Shown here: piece by piece, positions 1 to 5,152 of the stretch
Layout: every line of letters starts with the position of its first letter
How positions within the stretch are numbered: position 1 is the stretch's first letter
Origin: Sulfurovum sp.
GTDB lineage: Bacteria > Campylobacterota > Campylobacteria > Campylobacterales > Sulfurovaceae
NCBI GenBank assembly: GCA_020721385.1
Contig: DYMW01000085.1
Coordinates: forward strand, 1-6,174
DNA: 6,174 bases
Direction: 5' to 3'
Notes under the pieces: generated by a model
Databases searched by the model: none
Told to the model about the DNA's origin: nothing
What the model saw: the letters and a program-made list of their open reading frames with translations, nothing else
Translations under genes and position numbers: made by a program

Positions 1-2
1 AA

Positions 3-46
3 TGTTACCAAATTGTATCCATTGTGTTTCCTTATTGTTACCACTT
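3..46 (+). promoter_or_regulatory. Four 11-bp direct repeats, Pho-box-like operator
   Basis: Four heptamers lie in the same orientation: TGTTACC at 3-9, TGTATCC at 14-20, TGTTTCC at 25-31 and TGTTACC at 36-42. Their starts are exactly 11 bp apart, and the 4-bp spacers (AAAT, ATTG, TTAT) are AT-rich. This is seen directly. Known: PhoB-family response regulators bind head-to-tail on 11-bp direct repeats made of a 7-bp half-site plus a 4-bp AT-rich spacer, placed where a -35 box would be. The last repeat unit ends 10 bp before the proposed -10 at 57-62, which fits activator-dependent transcription. Inferred: binding by an OmpR/PhoB-family regulator, possibly a PhosR-like one. The half-sites match E. 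coli TGTCA only partly, so the regulator is not certain. The array may continue upstream of the window. Confidence 0.55.
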
Positions 47-62
47 CACATTATTATAGAAT
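35..62 (+). promoter_or_regulatory. Probable sigma70 promoter of the operon
   Basis: The candidate -10 is TAGAAT at 57-62 (5 of 6 to TATAAT). TTGTTA at 35-40 could be a weak -35 (4 of 6), with a 16-bp spacer, but it overlaps the fourth direct repeat and may really be part of the operator. TATTAT at 52-57 is an alternative -10. Transcription would begin near position 69, leaving a leader of about 19 nt before the first start codon. It is the only stretch in the window long enough for an ordinary intergenic promoter, so it probably drives all seven genes. Confidence 0.5.
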
Positions 63-87
63 ATTAAATTTTTACATTGGAGTATAA

Positions 88-858
88 ATGTTTAGAAAAT
101 ACAAAAGAGTAATGCTGTCAACAGTTGCTTGTGGAGTGTTGGCAACCTCTTCACTCTATGCCCAAAATGACAACATTGTAAACTCAATTATGAAACTTAG
201 AGCAGATGTAGAAGCACTCTATACTCAAATTGATGACAACAAAGACATCTATAAAGCAGAGATGAAATCGTATACCATGCAAAGTGCCGATAGTGAAGCA
301 CAAATTAACCGTCAAGAGACAGCCATTAAATTGGCTGATGCGGAATTGAGTACATTACAAAGCAAACTTGCAGAACTTTCAACCAAAAACGAAAGTATCA
401 AACCCCTTTTGTTAGGAGCGATAGACGCACTTAGAACCACCATTAAAAATGGAATACCCTTTAAAGTAGATGCCCGTTTGGCAGAACTTCAAACGCTACA
501 AACCAATCTTATTGATGACGTAATTACCGAAGAGAAAGCCCTTTCACTCATTTGGGCAAGTTACGATGATACGATTCGTCTAACCAAAGAGATTGGTCTG
601 TTTAAACAAGAGATTACCCTAAATGGTGAGCCTAAATTGGCAAAAATAGCCAAAATTGGTTCAGTAATGATGTACTTTGCAACGCCTGACAATCAAGTAG
701 GTTATGTGACTAAAGAGGGCAATGGTTATACCTACAACGTAGTCACCGATGATGAAAATAAAGCAAAAATAGTTGCCCTATTTGATGCACTACAAAAACA
801 GATTCGTACAGGGTACTTTTCCCTTCCAAATGCTTTAGTTTTAACGGAGAGTAAATAA
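88..858 (+). CDS. Secreted coiled-coil DUF3450 protein of a TonB2 operon
   Basis: 256 residues. The start is supported by GGAG at 79-82, 5 nt upstream. An N-terminal signal peptide (basic residues 3-7, hydrophobic core to about 20) has a likely cleavage site after SLYA at residue 25, so the mature protein should be periplasmic. Residues about 28-105 are helical and rich in Glu, Lys and Gln, as in a coiled coil. The C-terminal part (about 150-240) has the DUF3450 pattern: a helix, then a short beta-like region with LAKIAKIGSVMMYF at 184-197. Known: DUF3450 genes commonly precede ttpC in gammaproteobacterial TonB2 clusters, and their exact role is unsettled. Inferred: a periplasmic accessory of the motor complex. 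Its stop codon overlaps the ttpC start by one base (TAATG), which implies translational coupling. Confidence 0.85.
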   Translation: MFRKYKRVMLSTVACGVLATSSLYAQNDNIVNSIMKLRADVEALYTQIDDNKDIYKAEMKSYTMQSADSEAQINRQETAIKLADAELSTLQSKLAELSTKNESIKPLLLGAIDALRTTIKNGIPFKVDARLAELQTLQTNLIDDVITEEKALSLIWASYDDTIRLTKEIGLFKQEITLNGEPKLAKIAKIGSVMMYFATPDNQVGYVTKEGNGYTYNVVTDDENKAKIVALFDALQKQIRTGYFSLPNALVLTESK

Positions 859-2180
859 TGAGAAAATTCTATACAGCACTAATAGCCCTATTCCTAACAA
901 CCACTGCCATTCATGCCGATGAATTGAGCAATGCATATAACAAAGAGTACACCTTTTTAAAAGCACAAAAAGCAGAGCTTCAAAGCCGTTTGGGAAAAGA
1001 GAAATCTCAACAACAAAACGATTTGGACAAAGCCAAAGCCAAAGGTCAAAATCTTCAAGACAAATATTTAGAACTTAGTGAAGCACTCAAAGAGAAACAA
1101 GCCAAAGCAGACAAACTGTCGGAAAAAATTTCTGACAAAAAAGGAAACTCTGAAATTACAGGTTCGGTAGTCATTCAAGCCAAAATGACCCTTGATGAGT
1201 ATGGCATTGCTTTTGATGAAAGCAACCAAACCACCAATGCACAAAAGATGGAAAAAGCATTTAATGATGCCATTACCCTCTACAACAAACTCTCTTCTAT
1301 TCATACAGAAAAAGGTAAATTCTATCTTCCTGATGGCTCAATTGCCGAAGGTGATATTGTTAAAGTAGGAAACATCGCATCGTATGGTATTTCTCAAAAA
1401 GCAACAGGAGCGTTGGCACCTGCTGGTAATGGTGAGTTAAAACTTTGGAATGCTGTTGGTTCATCCGATGATGCCAAAGCACTTTTTGGTGGTGAGATGA
1501 CCAAAGATTTAGATCTGTTTATTTATGAAAACCTTGACAAAGAGGTTGAGTATATCAAAGAGAAAACCATGGATGACACTTTAAAAGCAGGTGGTGTTAT
1601 TGGATACATCACTTTAGTGTTGGGTGCGTTTGGTCTTCTGTTGCTGGTTATTCGACTCTTTATTCTTTTAAGTGCAGGTTCAAGTGTGAATAAAATCTCT
1701 AGTATTGTGGTATACAAAGTGGAAAATGGTGAAGGCAATCAAGCCTTAGATGCCATCAAAAACTTTAAAGGCTCAACCGCTAGAGTTATTAAAGCCACGC
1801 TCAGAAACATCAATAGAGAACGTGAACATATCGAAGACATTATTATGGAAAATATCCTTAATGAACAGAGTAGAATTGACCGATTTGGTAGCTTTGTGAT
1901 GGTCATTGCAGCGGTAGCTCCACTGCTTGGACTTTTGGGGACCGTAACGGGGATGATTGCAACGTTTGACATTATTACCGAACAAGGTACAGGTGATCCT
2001 AAACTGCTTTCTGGGGGTATTTCAGAAGCCTTGGTCACCACCATGATTGGTTTGGTTGTGGCAATTCCACTTCTGTTATTAGGAAACCTACTTTCAGGGT
2101 GGGCGCAAAACATCAAAGACTCTATGGAGCAGAGTGCCCTTCATATTGTTAATATTTTTGAAAAGCACAACGCAAAATGA
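858..2180 (+). CDS. ttpC: TtpC-like MotA/TolQ/ExbB proton-channel family protein
   Basis: 440 residues, roughly twice a normal ExbB. A signal peptide ends after AIHA (residue 20). A periplasmic region follows, with a coiled coil at about 22-95 and a globular part at about 105-235. The C-terminal half is a MotA/TolQ/ExbB domain with three predicted membrane helices at about 244-271, 346-367 and 391-414. Its signatures are APLLGLLGTVTGM at 354-366 and GGISEALVTTMIGL at 386-399. T362, E390 and T395 appear to match E. coli ExbB T148, E176 and T181. Known: Vibrio TtpC is an inner-membrane fourth component needed by TonB2 but not by TonB1 systems. Length, topology and gene order all match it. GGAGA at 846-850 is a good ribosome site 7 nt before the start. 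The gene overlaps exbB by 4 bp. MotA or TolQ is unlikely given the long N-terminus and the TonB neighbours. Confidence 0.88.
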   Translation: MRKFYTALIALFLTTTAIHADELSNAYNKEYTFLKAQKAELQSRLGKEKSQQQNDLDKAKAKGQNLQDKYLELSEALKEKQAKADKLSEKISDKKGNSEITGSVVIQAKMTLDEYGIAFDESNQTTNAQKMEKAFNDAITLYNKLSSIHTEKGKFYLPDGSIAEGDIVKVGNIASYGISQKATGALAPAGNGELKLWNAVGSSDDAKALFGGEMTKDLDLFIYENLDKEVEYIKEKTMDDTLKAGGVIGYITLVLGAFGLLLLVIRLFILLSAGSSVNKISSIVVYKVENGEGNQALDAIKNFKGSTARVIKATLRNINREREHIEDIIMENILNEQSRIDRFGSFVMVIAAVAPLLGLLGTVTGMIATFDIITEQGTGDPKLLSGGISEALVTTMIGLVVAIPLLLLGNLLSGWAQNIKDSMEQSALHIVNIFEKHNAK

Positions 2181-2812
2181 GTGAGCTAGGTTTACTCTCT
2201 TATGTAGACCTCTTTGTACATTTTATGAATGCAGGGGGGGTAGTCATGTGGGTTCTTTTTGGACTCAATCTATTCCTTTGGTATGGACTGGGTTATCGCT
2301 ACTTGGTACTACAAAGAGGAACTTTGGGAAATGTGCGACGACAAATCAGCAAACACATTGAACGAGGTGATGCACAAAAGATGAGAGGAATGCTTGATTA
2401 TGCGATAGTCGATGCCCTTGAAGCATCCAATGAAGCCAAAAAAATCAATAAAAAGTGTCGCTACTATGTCCATGATGCTTTGTTTCCTTATTTAATGTCC
2501 ATTGGGAAATACTCGATATTGATTAAAACCATTGTGGTTTTGGCTCCACTGATTGGGCTTTTGGGTACGGTTATGGGAATGATTGAGACATTTGATGCAT
2601 TGCAATCAAGTTCAATGTTTGCCCAAGGAGACAGTATCTCTGGAGGTATCTCTAAAGCACTCTTTACAACAGAGTTGGGTTTGGTGGTCGCGGTTCCAGG
2701 GTTAATCTTGGGAAAGATATTGGATAAAAAAGAGAATCAGTTTGCCTTAGAGTTTGAGCAAATGACCGACATAATATGTACAAAGGAAGAAGATGAGATT
2801 CAGCAGAGCTAA
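2177..2812 (+). CDS. exbB: ExbB (ExbB2-type) proton-channel subunit
   Basis: 211 residues, usual for ExbB2-type proteins. Predicted membrane helices lie at about 20-46, 112-136 and 160-182, with a cytoplasmic loop between the first two. The family core APLIGLLGTVMGMIETFD is at 123-140 and GGISKALFTTELGLVVAVP at 156-174. ExbB pentamers surround the ExbD helices and couple proton flow to TonB motion in the inner membrane. T131 and T165 align with E. coli ExbB T148 and T181. The position of E. coli E176 is Lys (K160) here, while a Glu sits six residues later at E166. The start overlaps the ttpC stop as ATGA. No Shine-Dalgarno is visible before it, so translation probably depends on coupling to ttpC. 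A G7 tract spans codons 20-22. The 3' end overlaps exbD by 20 bp. Confidence 0.92.
   Translation: MSELGLLSYVDLFVHFMNAGGVVMWVLFGLNLFLWYGLGYRYLVLQRGTLGNVRRQISKHIERGDAQKMRGMLDYAIVDALEASNEAKKINKKCRYYVHDALFPYLMSIGKYSILIKTIVVLAPLIGLLGTVMGMIETFDALQSSSMFAQGDSISGGISKALFTTELGLVVAVPGLILGKILDKKENQFALEFEQMTDIICTKEEDEIQQS
2234..2240 (+). repeat. G7 homopolymer inside exbB, possible phase-variation tract
   Basis: Seven consecutive G lie at codons 20-22 of exbB (Gly-Gly-Val), conspicuous in such AT-rich DNA. Loss of one G would read GGG GGG TAG, an immediate stop. Gain of one G leads to a TGA at 2359-2361. Poly-G tracts act as slipped-strand switches in Campylobacter and Helicobacter. Seven is at the low end for that, so switching is only a possibility. 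Confidence 0.4.
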
Positions 2813-3200
2813 GAGACAAGATGTAGAGAATATAGATCTTTCACCATTGATTGATATGGTATTTATCTTACTTATCTTCTTTATGGTAACCACCACATTT
2901 GTTAAAGACATGAAATTAGACATCAATCGTCCAACCGCTTCATCGGCAACCAAATCAGATGATAAAGTGATTCGTGTCTATATTGATAACACAGGTGAGG
3001 TTTATATTGATAACCAACCCGTTAAAGTATGGGCGATTCAGAGCAAAGCCAGAGATTTACTACGCTCTTCAACTGAAAAATCCATTTTGGTCATTACCGA
3101 TGATGGTATTCCTGTTGAAAAACTGATTGATGTGGTTGATGAGTGTCGTATGAGTGGTGCCAAAGATGTTGCTGTATCGACCACCAAAGAGATGGGATGA
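2793..3200 (+). CDS. exbD: ExbD (ExbD2-type) motor subunit
   Basis: 135 residues, the usual ExbD/TolR size. There is a short cytoplasmic N-terminus, a single membrane helix at about 19-37, and a periplasmic domain from about 55 to the end. The motif IDLSPLIDMVFILLIFF at 14-30 is diagnostic. D21 matches the proton-carrying Asp25 of E. coli ExbD. The C-terminal domain has the expected alternating beta and alpha pattern, for example SILVITDDGIPVEKLIDVVD at 97-116. AAGGA at 2783-2787, 5 nt before the ATG, supports this start, which places the first 20 bp inside the end of exbB. ExbD inserts in the ExbB pore and relays proton movement to TonB. Next to TonB and ExbB, ExbD is a better call than TolR. 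Confidence 0.93.
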   Translation: MRFSRAKRQDVENIDLSPLIDMVFILLIFFMVTTTFVKDMKLDINRPTASSATKSDDKVIRVYIDNTGEVYIDNQPVKVWAIQSKARDLLRSSTEKSILVITDDGIPVEKLIDVVDECRMSGAKDVAVSTTKEMG

Positions 3201-3206
3201 TAAATC

Positions 3207-3848
3207 ATGGCTAGAAAAAAACAAGGCACGTCTAAAAAGGCTTTTTTAGCCTTTTTCTTTATGTTGTTTGGAGGATTGTTGATGATGGTGTTGGTACTTG
3301 CTTTTAACAAACCTGTTTCAAAAAAAGAGCCAACCGTCAAACAAGAGTCGCGTTATGTCAAGATGGAAAAACAGCTCAAACAAGCCACCAAACCGAAGCC
3401 AAAACCAAAACCAGAACCCAAAAAAGCACCACCCAAAGCACCACTGCCCAACTTAAATGCGAATTTAGGTGGCATAGAGATGGACATACCAGAGTTTAGT
3501 ACCGACAGCATTGGTGGTGATGCAACCGAATTGCTCGATGAGATTGCAGAAGATACCATTATGACAGGAAACAGCGTAGATGTACAACCCAAAGTGTTGT
3601 CGCGTTCAGCCATGGAATATCCAGCAAGTGCAATGAAAAATCGTATCAAAGGGTATGTCATTGTCAATGTATTGATTGACAAACAAGGAAATGTTGAAAC
3701 CGCCCAAGTACTCGAAGCATTCCCTTCTGGAATATTTGATGCTGTTGCCCTTAATGGGGTAAGAAGTTGGCGTTTTTCACCAGCACAATACAAAGGTCAA
3801 GCTGTCAAAGTATGGGCCAAACAAAAAGTTCGATTTGACTTTAACTAA
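3207..3848 (+). CDS. tonB: TonB (TonB2-type) energy transducer
   Basis: 213 residues. A basic cytoplasmic tip (1-11) is followed by one membrane helix at about 12-33 and a short Pro/Lys-rich stretch at 62-81 with repeated Lys-Pro pairs. An acidic linker (about 90-120) leads to a C-terminal TonB domain at about 125-213. That domain shows the Y138-P139 pair, KGYVIVNVLIDKQGNV at 148-163 and VRSWRFSPA at 185-193, all typical of the family. It contacts the TonB box of the outer-membrane receptor across the periplasm. The Pro-rich spacer is much shorter than in E. coli TonB. The membrane helix has no His, unlike E. coli TonB with His20. It lies 6 bp after exbD. The ribosome site is modest (GGGA at 3194-3197), and a hairpin covers codons 10-17. 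Confidence 0.93.
   Translation: MARKKQGTSKKAFLAFFFMLFGGLLMMVLVLAFNKPVSKKEPTVKQESRYVKMEKQLKQATKPKPKPKPEPKKAPPKAPLPNLNANLGGIEMDIPEFSTDSIGGDATELLDEIAEDTIMTGNSVDVQPKVLSRSAMEYPASAMKNRIKGYVIVNVLIDKQGNVETAQVLEAFPSGIFDAVALNGVRSWRFSPAQYKGQAVKVWAKQKVRFDFN
3234..3256 (+). promoter_or_regulatory. Perfect 9-bp hairpin in the start of tonB, possible attenuator
   Basis: AAAAAGGCT at 3234-3242 pairs perfectly with AGCCTTTTT at 3248-3256 around a TTTTT loop, and the T-run is the 3' arm. It resembles a weak bidirectional intrinsic terminator, but it lies within the coding region of tonB (codons 10-17, Lys-Lys-Ala-Phe-Leu-Ala-Phe-Phe). The stem has only three G-C pairs. It could attenuate or process the transcript between exbD and tonB. 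It may equally be a chance result of Lys and Phe codons at the start of a membrane helix. Confidence 0.3.
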
Positions 3849-3854
3849 AGGAGG
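3847..3854 (+). promoter_or_regulatory. Strong ribosome binding site for the TPR gene
   Basis: AAAGGAGG lies 8 nt before the ATG at 3863 and overlaps the tonB stop codon by two bases. It is the best Shine-Dalgarno match in the window. It suggests the TPR protein is translated more strongly than its neighbours, or independently of coupling. Confidence 0.75.
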
Positions 3855-3862
3855 AGTAAAAG

Positions 3863-5152
3863 ATGTTAAAAACTGTAAAATATTTACCATTACTATGGGC
3901 ATTATCTATGATGCCACTAAGTGCTAAAACTGATGACACTGCTCCTGTAGTTGACCATCTTTCGGTAGCCACCATGATGATTTTTGATGGAAAATACGAT
4001 AAAGCACGCGAAGAGCTTGACAATGTTGACCCAAGTAGCCAAGAGTTTGATGCTGAAAAATACTACACCATGTTAGGAGTATTGGATGTTAAAGAAGAGA
4101 AATACCAAGACTCCATTACCAATTTTAACAAAGCCGTAGAAGCAACGAAAATAAAAGTTTATACTGCACCACCCAAAGCCAAAGAGAGCAAAGAGTATCT
4201 CTTTTCGCTCTTTTCTGAAAAAAAAGAGGCTCCTAAAAAAGTAGCCATTGAACCAACCTTTGATGCCGAAAAGATACGTACAGAAAAACTAGGAAGACTG
4301 CACATTAATCTTTCAAAATCTTACTATAAACTCAAAGATTATGCCAACACCATTAAAGAACTGGATTTGGCAGGAGAGATGGGACAAGATCAAGCAGGAC
4401 TCTTTACCCTTAGAGCCGAATGTTACTGGAAACTCAAAGAGTACAATGGTGCATTAGAGGCACTGAGCAGAGGTGGAGAGCTTTTTCCTGAAGATAAAAA
4501 ATTGCTCAAACAGAAGTTCTACTATTTTGCGGAGTTAAAACTTTATCAAGCTGCGATTGATGCCTCAAAAGCCTACATGGAAAAAGGTGAAGCAACCGAC
4601 AAAGAGTATGTAGCATTGGCACAAATGTTGTTGAGTGGAGAGCAACTTGACTCGGCGATTAAAGTACTAGAAGAGGCAAAGATTCTTTTTCCTGCTACAC
4701 CTAAAATTGCGATGTTACTTGGTCATGCATATTTAAAAAGAGACATGGTTCACATTACCGCCAATCTCTTTGAACAGGCATCTTATTATGATGACAACTA
4801 CACCAAAGAAGCATCAGAGATGTACCGTAGAGCCAAAGATTTGCCTCATGCACTTTACCTAAACTCAAAACTCTCCAACAACAAAGAGAAGCTCAAACAA
4901 AAAGTGGCTATTTTTGTTGATAGAGGTGAGTTTGAAAAGATTATTGGTCTTAAAGATGGTCTGAACCGATATGGTCTTTTAAGCGATGATAACTTACGAT
5001 ATGCTCTAGCCTATGCCTACTTTATGGTCAAAGATTATGACCAAGCAGAGATACATTTTAAAAAGATTAGCGACAGCTCACTCTTTTCAAAAGCAACGAT
5101 TATTCGTAAAAGTATCGAAAAATGTAAAAACAATTCGTTGGAGTGTCTATAA
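3863..5152 (+). CDS. Secreted TPR-repeat protein of a TonB2 operon
   Basis: 429 residues. A signal peptide has a likely cleavage after PLSA (residue 21), so the protein should be periplasmic. The rest is almost wholly helical with tetratricopeptide-like units, clearest near 33-100, 144-176, 178-210, 213-243, 246-276, 279-311 and 377-403. Typical pieces are YYKLKDYANTIKELDLA (154-170) and AYFMVKDYDQAEIHFKKI (385-402). A charged insert at about 101-138 splits the second and third units and contains an A8 run (4218-4225). Two cysteines close the protein (C421, C428) and could form a disulphide. Known: a TPR gene follows tonB2 in many TtpC-type clusters. Inferred: a scaffold linking the TonB complex to the receptor or to the cell envelope; no enzyme motif is seen. 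Its stop overlaps the receptor start by one base. Confidence 0.85.
   Translation: MLKTVKYLPLLWALSMMPLSAKTDDTAPVVDHLSVATMMIFDGKYDKAREELDNVDPSSQEFDAEKYYTMLGVLDVKEEKYQDSITNFNKAVEATKIKVYTAPPKAKESKEYLFSLFSEKKEAPKKVAIEPTFDAEKIRTEKLGRLHINLSKSYYKLKDYANTIKELDLAGEMGQDQAGLFTLRAECYWKLKEYNGALEALSRGGELFPEDKKLLKQKFYYFAELKLYQAAIDASKAYMEKGEATDKEYVALAQMLLSGEQLDSAIKVLEEAKILFPATPKIAMLLGHAYLKRDMVHITANLFEQASYYDDNYTKEASEMYRRAKDLPHALYLNSKLSNNKEKLKQKVAIFVDRGEFEKIIGLKDGLNRYGLLSDDNLRYALAYAYFMVKDYDQAEIHFKKISDSSLFSKATIIRKSIEKCKNNSLECL

Noticed and set aside
1739..2116. 125-codon reading frame on the minus strand
   Set aside because: It lies wholly within the ttpC channel domain, has no ribosome site or recognisable protein, and mirrors the codon pattern of the real gene.
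2177..3200. TolQ/TolR or MotA-like identity for the exbB/exbD pair
   Set aside because: No TolA, TolB or Pal neighbours and no peptidoglycan-binding domain are seen. The pair sits between ttpC and tonB, which fits ExbB2/ExbD2.
3353..3793. 146-codon reading frame on the minus strand
   Set aside because: It is antisense to the Pro-rich and C-terminal parts of tonB, which have a clear family identity. Its Gly/Phe repeats are the complement of the Lys-Pro codons.
4218..4225. A8 run in the TPR gene as a slippage or frameshift site
   Set aside because: The run encodes part of Glu-Lys-Lys-Glu in a charged linker, and such A-runs are common in AT-rich genes (tonB also has A7 runs at 3215-3221 and 3320-3326). 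Nothing shows a functional alternative frame.
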